NCBI GenBank assembly: GCA_963082975.1
Contig: OY720346.1
Coordinates: forward strand, 73,524,767-73,588,766
Source of the DNA: Labia minor
Lineage: Eukaryota; Arthropoda; Insecta; Dermaptera; Spongiphoridae
Direction of reading: 5' to 3'
DNA: 64,000 bases
Part shown: piece after piece, positions 22,201 through 31,760 of the stretch
Numbering within the stretch: the stretch's first letter is position 1
Layout of the letters: each line of letters begins with the position of its first letter
Program-made: the position numbers and the translations under genes
Notes under the pieces: model-generated
Database searches by the model: none
Told to the model about the DNA's origin: nothing
Seen by the model: only the letters and a program-made list of their open reading frames with translations

Positions 22201-22871
22201 AAAGTTTCTAAACTTGAAGAGTTATTAATTGATGGATATTTTAATGCATGAATTTGGTTTAAATACGCTTCTCCGAGGGCCCGTTTATCTTGATATTTTT
22301 TTTCTAATTCCTTCCAAATGTGGAGGTAATTCTCTGCGTCAGGTCGAATTCCTATAAGAATTGACCGTGCCTTACCAGTTAAACTGCCAACAAGGTATTG
22401 AATACGTTCGGAGTTAGAAAGGTTGTGGTTTTCGTGAATATTAATTTTAAAACTTTCATAAAATAGACTCCAATTTTGCGGTAATCCATCAAATTGCTTA
22501 ATTGCGATTGGAGGTAGATTTATTTTGCGATCAGATTGACCTACAGGAGCTGTAGTGGTGGATTTGCGGTGTTCGAGGATGGACAGTCTCTCAGCTTTGA
22601 CCATATTATAAACATCCTCGAAATTTAACCAAGCCTTAAAGGAAGGTTTATACTTTTCATTCAAAGATATATTCAATTCATTAATTTCACCAATCAATTT
22701 AATATATTCTTCCCTTAGATTATCTATGGATTCAGTTGCGGCTAAAAATGAGGTATTTTCTTTAGAATCGCATGAAGAAAGATGTTTTGATTTATTATAT
22801 AATTCCGTAATTTTCTCATAATAAGCCTCCTTTTTTGCTTCAGCAATCGAAAGTCTAATTTCAGAATTCAT
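19293..22871 (-). CDS. BEL/Pao gag-pol polyprotein lacking RNase H and integrase core
   Basis: A single 1192-codon frame with ATG at 22871 and TAA at 19293. Residues about 120-290 match the retrotransposon gag region of BEL elements (the DUF1759 type, QFDGLPQNW, LxGKARS). Cys/His clusters at 328-394 resemble zinc knuckles. Residues 457-570 look like the aspartic protease region, with Asp-Ser-Gly at 462-464. Reverse transcriptase follows (about 725-950), with LDASAKSD, the catalytic YMDD at 865-868 and LGLEW. After about residue 1015-1025 the frame jumps to the end of integrase (EAILNSRPL near 1047-1054, TALTPAHFL) and the C-terminal tail. Full BEL polyproteins are near 1700-1800 residues, so roughly 500-600 residues are missing, yet the frame is kept. 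Confidence 0.93.
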   Translation of the reverse strand: MNSEIRLSIAEAKKEAYYEKITELYNKSKHLSSCDSKENTSFLAATESIDNLREEYIKLIGEINELNISLNEKYKPSFKAWLNFEDVYNMVKAERLSILEHRKSTTTAPVGQSDRKINLPPIAIKQFDGLPQNWSLFYESFKINIHENHNLSNSERIQYLVGSLTGKARSILIGIRPDAENYLHIWKELEKKYQDKRALGEAYLNQIHALKYPSINNSSSLETFIERFDASIAAFKSLKIEDALDFIFLFWGLKKVDTQTAQNFEISVRDKEIPSLNDFITFVKQRVKILDRVPNIKKDLEFPAKLPITKNNFHSHLTANSEKSIDKCIICNLENHNLIFKCFKFQNFPVKKRIEIVHKKSLCSNCLSSKHIDKNCKSKNTCIICKKRHHTLLHDPERRREEVSNSRRGGDTSPYPSAHTPPSTFEPVVAMSQSTNQIFLATAQINTLDSRGRSQTIRALIDSGSQSHIITNSCIKKLKLNYSKLKHHSLSGIGGHKTIVLGHCSFKFFSRMPSAIQYSIDALVVNTITNKLPSQSICPGEFKYLGGIALADDSFYKPGEIDLVIGASLFSKLLLSGRIKAPNNFPDAIETTLGYILLGEFNSSQSNNEWLSLHIWNEMTIEKTLEKFWEIEEVPNEKLLSADDNKCEKLYEDTIKRGNDGRYLVCLPFKEDPQLLGNSFEMAKNRFLKLNNSLQMRLEYNKVIQNYIDNKYLSLVENPDKDKGYIIPHHGVWKEDKISSKLRIVLDASAKSDSHRALNDILYTGPNLQNNLFIILLNFRLFRWALTTDIKQMYLQIGVKSEHRKFQRLIYRFNSKDAISIYEFNRLAFGLNCSPFLALRTLRQLVFEEGKKFPLAATIIQRDSYMDDICTSLMTENETKEVFDQLTNIFKTAKFDLSKWATNSNSVQEIIPREFLHDQLKDFEKNNDLKILGLEWSPVADEFYFKISHTNKRCTKRNILSTVARLWDVLGLVAPVIMYAKLLIKILWLLNLDWDAPPPKSIIKDWDNFQMELSLTVNLKFPTHLRRVISTQLLSYEELNTALIQIEAILNSRPLTLLSEDPNESTALTPAHFLMAQPLAHLPAYDIGNEVVNLVQRHKLMDQMVQSFWKAWSLNYLHLLQQREKWNTATNPIKVGTIVVMQMDNVHPLKWPMGVVERVILGSDGIPRVAWIKTKSGSYKRPVVRLCRLPTQ

Positions 22872-23315
22872 TGTAAATTAGTTTAATTAAATTCCACAGT
22901 TAAATTATTTAATTTTATTTTATTTTTATATTATTTATATTTTTATTCGAAAATGTTTTAATAAAATAAATTAATTTAAATAGAATTATTATTATTAAAT
23001 AATTTAATATTTATTATTTATAAATATAAAATAGGATTATTATTTGTAACCAAATATGTATTATTTATAAATTTAAATATATTTTTTAAAAACAATGTAT
23101 GAAATAATTTTGAACATTATCCTGAATGAAAATATCTATATAAAATTTTCTTTGCTTTCATCGAAATTAAACAAATATTAATATACCCAATTAATAAGGA
23201 TAATAAATTATTAATTATTTAATTTCTTAATTAAATTAATAATTATTGCGGACAATAAATAGTATAAAAGATAAGGAACAATGTAACGGATGGAGATCCG
23301 TGTTCGAAGGACCAA
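22872..23315 (-). other. BEL/Pao 5' leader with candidate primer-binding site
   Basis: AT-rich leader between the 5' LTR and the ATG. Directly after the LTR on the minus strand lies TTGGTCCTTCGAACACGG (near 23298-23315), which begins with the TGG expected of a tRNA-primed site. I could not assign the primer tRNA. Confidence 0.5.
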
Positions 23316-23901
23316 TGAATGGGACAGGGCAAACCGGTCGGCAATTAGACGATTTTAATCCCCGGTCCCGGCGGGTTGAGCTGGTTCGGTGAAAGGAATG
23401 GAGTGTGCTTACCGCTTTGGTGTTAAGCTGTACCTTCCAGCGGGTTGCGATGTATCTATGCGCGGTGAAAGGGGCCGAAAACGCTTGTTTCCTCCTGCTT
23501 CTTAAATGCGGGTATGAAAAGATGATAAATAGAGCGGGTGGGAAGCGAGTGAAAGTGAGATGGATGATGTTGATGTAGCGACTAAGAGAGCAGGTATGAG
23601 ATTGTATGAGCGCGGGTGTGTTGCGTGTTTCTCGTGTGAGAGCTTCACAGCAAGTGTATATAGCGAATAAGAGAGCGGGTATCAGCGCGGGTCTGTAGCG
23701 TGTTTATCGTGTGAGAGCTTCACAGCAAGTATATATAGCGAATAAGAGAGCGGGTATCAGCGCGGGTCTGTAGCGTGTTTATCGTGTGAGAGCTTCACAG
23801 CAAGTATCTATATGTATCGTGCATTCACCAGAGTGCGCTTCAGTACACTCTAAAGGAGGGGTCAGGAGAAAGGGGTGGGAGGTGACTATTTGTCCCAAAC
23901 A
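23316..23901 (-). repeat. BEL/Pao 5' LTR
   Basis: 586 bp, reads identical to 18508-19093, including the three 75-bp tandem units (23577-23811). It would carry the element's promoter. Followed by the target duplication CTTTG. Confidence 0.95.
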
Positions 23902-23944
23902 CTTTGTAATAATTAGACAATTTTTTATATTTATATATATTTTT

Positions 23945-24540
23945 GCTATCTCGCCAGAGATAGTATTGCGATTACGAAAATTTTCGAGATTTTGATGTTT
24001 TTATACGTTTTGAAGATCCCTGAGTCATTTTCACTAATGTTGAGAAAAATGTCTGTGTCTGTCTGTGTGTGTGTATATATACAAGATTACACAAAAACGG
24101 TTTAAGCTAGAATAATGAAATTTGGTATACGGGTATAATTCAAAATTCGTAGTTTTCTATCAACTTTTGAGAAATGTAGCTCAACCGGAGGAGGGTCATT
24201 ACCTACAATGTTTTGATTTTTTTTTCCTCTAAAGTGACCGGAAAAATAAAGATACATGATTGTTAATTTTTCACATGATTAAAAATTGTATATATCTGCT
24301 ATATATAGATTTTCAGATTGATTAAATCGTTGAAAGCACCGGAATTAATTTTTTAACACTGCAAATCTCACGCGCCAACAAGTGACGTGGTGCCATCAAC
24401 AAAGAGCCAAACATGCGCTGGTTTAATAAATATTATTTATTAATTTTAATTTATAATTTAATTAATTTAATTTAATTTAAATTAATATATGTTATTTAAT
24501 CCAATTCAAATTGCGAAATAGTCGAGTGGAGACACTCCAG
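23945..24540 (+). mobile_element. HINE-like repeat, family 1, copy c (near full length)
   Basis: It starts with the hairpin CTATCTC-GCCA-GAGATAG, runs through the GT microsatellite (24059-24074) and the family body, and ends GCGAAATAGT, the hairpin GAGTG-GAGA-CACTC and CCAGCTTATT. The inverted pair ACTATCTCGC (5') / GCGAGATAGT (3') is the subterminal repeat. It has no coding capacity. It lies 43 bp from the BEL insertion. Confidence 0.75.
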
Positions 24541-25369
24541 CTTATTCTTAATTTAAAATAAGCATTTTAATAATAAAAAAATAGCACCGGGCAACGCCAG
24601 ACAGCGCTTCCTTAAATACAAAATATTATAAATAATGTCTTTAAGTATTATTCTGAAATTTATTATGAATTTTCGAATAGAAAAATCAATCTTAATATGT
24701 TTTATTTTTTTTATTTTAGTTTTTTCTTCATTATTCAAAGAATATCAAATACAAATCATTTGTAATTCACCTTGTAAAGTTTAATTGGAGTATATAAAGT
24801 GTTTATATAACTATCCATGTTTTTATGAATATGTGAAAAATGTTATTATAATCATAATAAATAAATATATTCATAGAGAAAGATTATTAAAGATTAATTA
24901 ATGACTATGATTAATTATTCTTTATAATTAAAAAGGGATTATTAGTGGGTATATACAATATAATAGTTGTTTAATTACCTGTTAGAACCTTCAATCAGCC
25001 ATTTTGGCTTGTTTTCTTATTCACTGTTCAATGAATACTAAAAATTGAAATTCTTTTATTTTTTATTTTAATTTATTTTATGTTATTATATATTATTTTA
25101 ATATTATTTTTCAAAGAATTGGCCGAGGTTTGCTTATCGCTTTTCAATGAAATAATATAAACAATGGAATTGTTTTGGCTGTGCCCGTTTGCCTCAATCA
25201 TATAGAAAATATATATAAATAGCTATCTTTTATTTTTTATTTATTAATTTATTAATAAATAAAATAATTCAAGGTATTTTTTTCATTAGAAAAAGATAAT
25301 CTGTATATTTATATATATAATTTATAAATATATAAATATTTTCTTTTAGAATTAGATTTGAAACAATTT
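24541..25369. other. AT-rich stretch
   Basis: No genes seen. A short GC-richer phrase GCACCGGGCAACGCCAGA lies at 24583-24600. 25300-25369 is shared with 15556-15634 as flank of the truncated family-1 copies. Confidence 0.45.
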
Positions 25370-25499
25370 TTTATAAATAAATATTATTTATTAATTTTAA
25401 TTTATAATTTATAATTAATAAAATTTAATTTAAATATAATATATTATGTTATTTAATCCATTTCTCAAATTGCGAGTTAGTCGAGTGGAAACACTCCAG
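25370..25499 (+). mobile_element. HINE-like repeat, family 1, 3' fragment (copy d)
   Basis: Keeps the A/T-rich 3' half, GCGAGTTAGT and the hairpin GAGTG-GAAA-CACTC plus CCAGC. Both upstream (TTTTCTTTTAGAATTAGA) and downstream (ATGAATATTTATTTT) flanks match those of copy b at 15.6 kb, so the two copies spread or were duplicated together with flanking DNA. Confidence 0.6.
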
Positions 25500-25549
25500 C
25501 TTCTATATTAGCGAATAAAATGAATATTTATTTTGTTAAAATCTTTTTA

Positions 25550-26461
25550 TTAGGTTGGTGCATATGAAATGTCGTATTCTTAAGTGATTGTATAAAACTG
25601 TATATCTTTCTTCAAAAGCTGTTTATTCAATCAAAGTATGCTCCATTCGCTTCAATACACTTCTCCCAACGAGATTTTAAAGCGTAGATGCCTGTCTTAA
25701 AAAAATTTTGGTCTTTAGAATTAATAAACTCTGATATCGAGTTTTTTAGACTGTCTTCATTTTCATGGTGTTTGCCTCTTAAAAACAGCACTAAATGCTT
25801 GAAAAAATGAAAATCGGTCGGCGAGAGATCCGATCCGATCAAAAAATGGCTCTCGGCGAAATCGGGTTAGCAATGATGAGCATACGTTTAACCGATCCAG
25901 CTTATTTCGCTCTGTCAGTGCGTGCGGCACCCACTTGTCCATCTTCTTAACCTTGCCAATCTCAGAAAGGTGTCTCAATATCGTTGTATGGTCAACTTTC
26001 ATCCTGATAGCAAGTTCCCTCGTGGATACGGCTGGATCCGCTTCCACTAGAGCCTTCAGGTCATCATTCTTCACAGACGTTTTGGGTCTTCCGCGCAGCT
26101 CATTTTGCAGTGAAAAATCGCCAGTCCGAAATTTTTCGAACCAACGCTGCACTTTCCGATTGTTAACCGTATTCTCCCCAAACGCTTGGTTTATGTTGCG
26201 TGCAGCTTTTGCAGCACTATTACCAAGTTTGTACTCATATAAGAAAATGACGCGAATGTCGGCAGAATTCATATCGGTAATAAACTCAAAAGAAATAAAA
26301 AAGGGAAGACCTTCGAGAAAACCTATTTTGTTGAAATGAGTCTCTGGCAATGGACAATACGAGTATGAATGAGGTTATGCCAAATACAAAAGTATAACGA
26401 ACACAGGGAGGCAAACGTCCGCATGTAAAGAGAATACGACATTTCATATGCACCAACCTGA
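25550..26461 (-). mobile_element. Internally deleted cecropia-like mariner (copy 4)
   Basis: The element is 912 bp, TA-flanked (25548-25549, 26462-26463), with inverted repeats TTAGGTTGGTGCATATG / CATATGCACCAACCTGA. The minus strand encodes a clean N-terminal half: MNSADIRVIFLYEYKLG, both helix-turn-helix units and RGRPKT, from about 26270 to 25860. It then jumps to the C-terminal SPTDFHFF segment in another frame (25842-25627). The first two catalytic Asp residues are deleted. The TIR and N-terminus are close to the cecropia subfamily. Confidence 0.92.
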
Positions 26462-26463
26462 TA

Positions 26464-28261
26464 GTTCAATAATCCAAATGAATAATGAACCTTAAATAGA
26501 ATAACCCTTGAAATGGAAACCTCTTCTTCTATTTTGTTGTCTATACTCTAATATATAAGCATAAAAATTAACAAATATTGATCTCCTCACTTCAACACCC
26601 TCAATAAATTTCATGACATGTTTCTTAAAAATTTAAATGAACATGGGACCTAAAAGCCGAAAAGATTAAAGAAATATTTTCGATTGAAGCAGAGAAAAAT
26701 ATTTCATAAATTCCTTTTTTTTTAAACTCATATATTGCATGGCATGTGGTGTCCGAATATTTGCGAGAGTCCACACATGTGTACAAGATGGAAAGGAGGG
26801 TGAAGAGTTTTCTTTATGGATGTAGGACTAATTTTAATCAGTCTTTTAATAGATCGGAGTAGAGACAAATCATCCCAGAAGCAGTCATCACGGCCGACAT
26901 CCAAATCACCCCACAAAAGATGTCTCATTGGAATCTGAAAGACTAACTGAAGAGTTATGTCTCTAATTGGTCCAACTATTCATATTATCAATAAAAGCTA
27001 ATTGGTCTACCCTTAATTCAATTGCAATTGCTTATTAATTACAAAATTTGATTTAATTTCCAATATTAAATACATAACTTTATTTTATTATCAATTACCT
27101 GTTTATAATTTCTTCTGATAGCAAATATAATTATGTTAAATTCTTTTATTATTCAATATTAATTTTATCATAATTTAATATTTGACTTTTATTCTGAATG
27201 AATTAAAATTTACCTCTTCCCTTATCATCCGTCACTGGATTCACTAATTTACTATTCAAAATAAACCAGAGTGTTACCAAATTAAATTAAACATTACATT
27301 TATTAATTTTAAAACCCATTTTTTTCATAACGCAAACCATACTGAACATCCAATATTCGACAATACATAAGAAATTTATCCAAATACATATTTTCAAAAG
27401 AAATTAGACTTAAATGATTCATATATTACACATATTTCAGATGGATGGTCAATCAACCCCTTTAGATTTTTACAAATGGACAAGTTAATAAATAAATAAA
27501 CAAACTTACTCTCTAATCGTAATAAATCTAAATTTATTGATCATAAATAAGAAATATTTATAATATATTATATATGTACTTGTATAACTATATAATTAAT
27601 AGATATATTAATATATATTTTATAATAAAGAGGAAAGAAATGTATTAACTATTTACTTATTAAAATCTTTCGAAAATTATAAATAATTAGTTTTTTGTTT
27701 TATTTCACTGCAAGAAATAATGAAAGGGCGGGCGATGAGTGAATTTTGTAGAGTACTCAAGCGTGTTTTGTGATAACCCTTTGAATTAAGTCGATGCAAA
27801 GGACATTATGACCTTACGTAATAGAAATTAATAATCTCTCAGGGGCTCAAATAAGTTAATTTTAGTCCAAGAGAGAGAGAGAGATAGAGAGAGATGTAAT
27901 TTATTATATTCTTATCCCGGATTTAAAATAATTATTTATTGATTAAAATAATATTCAATATTTTGTTATAATGTATGTTATAATATGAAAATGTGCAGTA
28001 AATGCATTGTGTACAATCAGTTTGTTTTTTCTAAAAATTCAAAATATCAATAGAATTTATAGAAATTCTTAATCCCAATTTTAAAGACATATATGATTTT
28101 TCTTTTCTAAAAATTAGGGTAAATCAATGTCTTTTATTTATATATTTCACAAGCCCCCTATTGGTTATCAAAATTAATGATGAATTCTTATTAATCAGCA
28201 CTAGAGTCGATGAAATATGGGGAGTTTTCTCCTCAAATGGCATAAAGAAAAGATCCTTTTT
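26464..28261. other. AT-rich stretch, nothing firmly recognised
   Basis: A slightly GC-richer patch at 26730-26935 has a 66-codon minus-strand frame without recognisable motifs. A GA microsatellite lies at 27870-27894, and a complex patch at 27720-27860. No exon or element boundary was supported. Confidence 0.4.
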
Positions 28262-28888
28262 ACCGACCGACGATAGTAAGGGAGGTATTGTTTTCACACC
28301 AAATTTCACATGTGGAGATTTTTACATATCTCCACGAATCATGCATTTTCTAAACAGAAAAAAAGTATTTTTAGCATGATGTCTGTCCGTCCGTCTGTCC
28401 GTCCGTCCGTATAGATGTGTACAGCCTGAACGGCTCAACCGATTTTGATGAAATTTGGTATATTTACTTAATGCATCAGTGGGATGAATTGATCAACTTT
28501 TGGTGCAAATCCGGAAACCGGAAGTGGTAGTATTGACGATCGACGAAAGGAAGGGAAGGGTTATTTTCACACCAAATTTCACATGAGGAGATTTTTTTAT
28601 ATATCACCACCAATCATACACTTTGTATTGGTTTTATCCTCGGGAAAATCATATTTATTAGTTTTTTCTTGATTTAAAATTATATGACGTCATCCAGCCA
28701 TTCATGACGTCACAGCCTGGTCTTACATATATATTATAAATAAAATAAAATTAAAAATATGTATATGTTATATGCCTATCTGTTTTTTATTACATTAATA
28801 GATATATTAAAATTATTTGATATTGTTTCTGTAGCTGGAAATTAATTTACTTCAAACCTTCGGTCGGTTCGGACCTGGCCACAGGTCA
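28262..28888 (+). mobile_element. HINE-like repeat, family 2, copy c (near full length)
   Basis: Starts ACCGACCGACGATAG, has a central GTCC/GTCT microsatellite (28380-28412), and ends with TTCGGTCGGTTCG then the CCTG-GCCA-CAGG hairpin and TCAACTTATT. Internal words AACGGCTCAACCGATTTTG and TATATGACGTCA are family-specific. Open frames here are repeat translations. Confidence 0.75.
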
Positions 28889-29107
28889 ACTTATTTTATA
28901 TATGTTCCTGAGAGAAAAAAACAAAGCATTGACCTTTTTTTTGAAGACAATATTTTTGTATATTTATATTATTATTATTATTTTATTTAATGTTTATTTC
29001 AAATAAATAAATAAAAAAAAATATATATTGACATGGTCAAAACTATAATATTATTAAAATTTATGAAATTACGCATTATTTTATTTTAGCAACCTTTTCC
29101 ATTTTAG

Positions 29108-29200
29108 ATCAAGAAAGACTGGTCTTCTTTTGTTCTAACAATAACAAAGGAAAGATACAGAATACTGATAAGTGGAAATGTGACGATGAATACAGAACAG
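29108..29200 (+). CDS. Candidate internal coding exon of an unidentified host gene
   Basis: This 93-bp segment lies between an acceptor (CCATTTTAG at 29099-29107) and a donor (AACAG/GTGGGT at 29200/29201). The phase-0 frame is open for 31 codons, starting Ile-Lys-Lys-Asp-Trp and ending Thr-Glu-Gln. Phase 0 on both sides fits the candidate exon at 12525-12611. An alternative acceptor at 29089 opens a different frame (37 codons, ending Asp-Glu-Tyr-Arg-Thr) that can also read through the donor to a stop at 29229-29231. I do not recognise either peptide and cannot choose firmly. Confidence 0.4.
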
Positions 29201-29449
29201 GTGGGTCATTCCGAATGATTGATTATGAGTGACACTGATTGTATATTATATGTAGAAGGTTGTTCTTATACTGAAAAACCAATAATTTATACTGTCAATA
29301 CAATCACATCAATATATCAAATAAATTTGAAAAATAAGTCAAAATTCTTTTATTTTTCACCTCTTATTAATCTTATATGATTCTTTAAATATTAGATGTT
29401 TTCAAATAAAAAAAAATTATTCAATTTATTTATAATTATTATAATAATA

Positions 29450-29526
29450 TTCTGTGGCTAGAATGGGAGAAGATAGAATGGCGAAAAATATATTGGTAGG
29501 GAGACCGAGTGGGAAACGTCCACTTT
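29450..29526 (+). pseudogene. Fragment of a non-LTR retrotransposon 3' region
   Basis: About 75 bp closely matching part of 29815-29875 (CTAGAATGGGAGAAG, AGGGAGACCGAGTGGGAAAC). It is an isolated piece of the same family, same orientation. Confidence 0.5.
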
Positions 29527-29589
29527 TATAATATATAATTTGAATTTATTTTTATATTTTTTTTTATTTTAATTTGAAAATATTATTAT

Positions 29590-30045
29590 TTTGCTGGTTT
29601 TATTATATGGGTGTGAGGCATGGTCTAAGACCTTAAGAGACGAGAGTAGGATTTAGAGTATTTGAGAATAGGATTTTCTTTGCAGAATGTATGGACCAAA
29701 GAAAGATGAGGTCCCCGGAGAATGTCGGAGACTGCATAACTTCTATGCATCTCCAGGCATAGTTAGAGTAATAAAATCATTAAGGATGCGATGAACAGGT
29801 CTCGTGGCTAGAAGTGGGAGAAGAAAGAATTACGAATAATATATTGGTGGAGAGACCGATTGGGAAACATCCGCTTGGAAATTCAAGGACAACGGTAGGT
29901 GGATAATGTGGGAAAGGACGTGAGAGAGATGGGAGAGAAGAGAGACTGAAAGGTTGTGGCTCAGGATAGGGATACTTGGAGACGTGTGGTTGCTGCGGCA
30001 AAGAACTTTCGAGTTCCGTAGAGCCACAGAGATAGATAGATAGAA
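29590..30045 (+). pseudogene. 3' end of a non-LTR retrotransposon
   Basis: Translations, with frameshifts, show the segment after reverse transcriptase seen in endonuclease/RT elements: LYGCEAWS, then RVFENRIFF, then GPKKDEV. The nucleotide 3' end is GAGCCACAGAGATAGATAGATAG, in effect a GATA-repeat tail. A sister copy is at 36290-37290. I could not assign the clade. Confidence 0.65.
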
Positions 30046-31284
30046 TAATAATATTCATTAATTTGCGTAAGTTGCTACACCCATCAAAAAATATATAATT
30101 AAGATATACAAATAATCAACTAATTTTAATATCAATGGATAAACTAAATTGTACCCTTTCTTATTTATTATTTAACCTTAAATTTATTGTTAATTTTATT
30201 TTGAAATTAAATTAAACACCAATTAAAGATTTTAAAATAAAATATTTTCTATCAACTGAAAAAATAATAATTAAAAAGTATAATAACTAATTAATAAATT
30301 AAATATTAACTGAATAATTCAAAAAAAATAAATGATAAAATTTCAAATATTTTAAAGTAACACAAATAAAATAAAATAAAAAAATGTCTTAAAAACTATG
30401 GAATTATTATCATTAAATAACTTCAATTTATTGTTAATTTTATTTTGAAATTAAATTAAAAACACCAACTAAAGATTTTAAAATATTTGGTAATTATTCA
30501 AATAAACGCATTTTCGTGGATTTGGATAATACTTTACCAGTGGGTTCCTTTTGCAATTCCAAATAGACTTTTCTTATGAAATTTTTTTGGGCCTCTTCTA
30601 GTTTACGAGATAAAAATTATTAAAATAAAGATTATTCTGTAATAGAAACTTTGAAACTTTGGGCTTCATTCATATAGGTATATAAAATTAAAAGATATTA
30701 AAATTAGTAGATAGTATGATATAAAAAACTATAATAAATCCTGTCTGATATTATTTACTTCTCAGAAAGAGAAAAAACAAAAAAGAGAGATTTTTATAAA
30801 CATAAAATTAAGAGTGGAAAAAAAAATGAAAGTTTATTTATTTTAATGTTATTTTCCTTAAATTCTTTTTTAAACATGCCCAGAAAAAAGCATGGAAAAT
30901 GGAAAAATCATGTAATCAAACGAATATAATTAATGTTCCTATTAAAAATATTATCATCAAATCAAATCAAATCATATTTTTTATGTATATTTTATTGTTA
31001 TTTTTTAAGGTAGATCCATTATAATAGAGTTAAAAAAGAATACAACAAAGTAAATTAAAAAATATCAGTAAAACGGTTTTGTGATTTTTATTTAAAGAAT
31101 TACCAATAAATGAAAATGTAGGTAAAGTAAAAAATCCTATTCGAAACCTTACAAAATACAATAAAAGAGAATATTAAAAAGAGTAAGATTCATAGATATA
31201 TAATATTCAGATTCAATAGTATTTATATGGAAATAAATTTTAATGATTGCAAAATAATAATTTGAATCAATATGCAAATTAATA
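30046..31284. other. AT-rich stretch with a direct repeat
   Basis: A phrase around TTATTGTTAATTTTATTTTGAAATT occurs twice (near 30185 and 30428, period about 243 bp) followed by similar CACCAA-TAAAGATTTTAAAAT text, so a local duplication is likely. No coding was seen. Confidence 0.4.
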
Positions 31285-31760
31285 GTGTTCTTCGATTTTT
31301 TACTTATCTCATCAATTGTGGCAATCAATTGGCATTGGTCGCTTCAATTTCGGAAATAGGAAAAAGTCACAGGGAGCCAAATCTGGTGAATACGGTGGTT
31401 GAGGCATGATTTTGGCCAAAAAATCATGAACAAGCAATAATGTGTGAGCTGGTGCATTATCGTGATGCAGAATTCATGATATGTTTTTCCACAAATCTTA
31501 TCGTTTGAGCCTTATTGCTTAACGCAAACGTTGTATAACTTCCTTGTAATTATTTAATATTTCTTTTTTAATTAAAAAATCGAAGAACACACAAACTAAC
31601 TTTTTCAGTTGCCAAAAACAAACTACTAATCCAAAATGACTGATAATGTCAATATATGAGAAACAAATGTGTACCAATATAGCAAAAAAATTTCCGATAA
31701 TTCAATGTACCCAGCCTGCGAAAATTCAAAATTCACCTTTTCTTTTGAACATACCTCGTA
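31285..31760 (-). mobile_element. mariner remnant (copy 5)
   Basis: On the minus strand, from about 31460 to 31310, one frame reads HHDNAPAHTLLLVHDFLAK and then PPYSPDLAPCDFFLFPKLK, followed by a stop. Both C-terminal catalytic Asp residues survive. The spacing between them is about four residues shorter than the usual 34. An 18-bp inverted pair GTGTTCTTCGATTTTTTA brackets 31285-31590. A typical mariner-like 5' end (GGTATGTTCAAAAG type) lies near 31742-31756. Most of the N-terminal coding is lost. Confidence 0.7.

Larger units (their letters stand above)
18508..23901 (-). mobile_element. BEL/Pao LTR retrotransposon, internally deleted, recent insertion
   Basis: The element is 5394 bp with two 586-bp LTRs that read as identical over their whole length, TG...CA ends and a 5-bp target duplication CTTTG (18503-18507, 23902-23906). 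Coding is on the minus strand, so the 5' LTR is at 23316-23901. One ORF (19293-22871) carries gag, protease and reverse transcriptase but lacks RNase H and the integrase catalytic core. The internal region is about 4.2 kb, shorter than typical BEL/Pao. It is likely non-autonomous but may have been mobilised in trans. Confidence 0.95.

Noticed and set aside
25935..26339. 134-codon plus-strand frame
   Set aside because: Antisense shadow of the cecropia-like mariner transposase.
29780..30058. Two minus-strand Pro/Ser-rich frames of 92 and 65 codons
   Set aside because: Antisense to a non-LTR retrotransposon 3' region.
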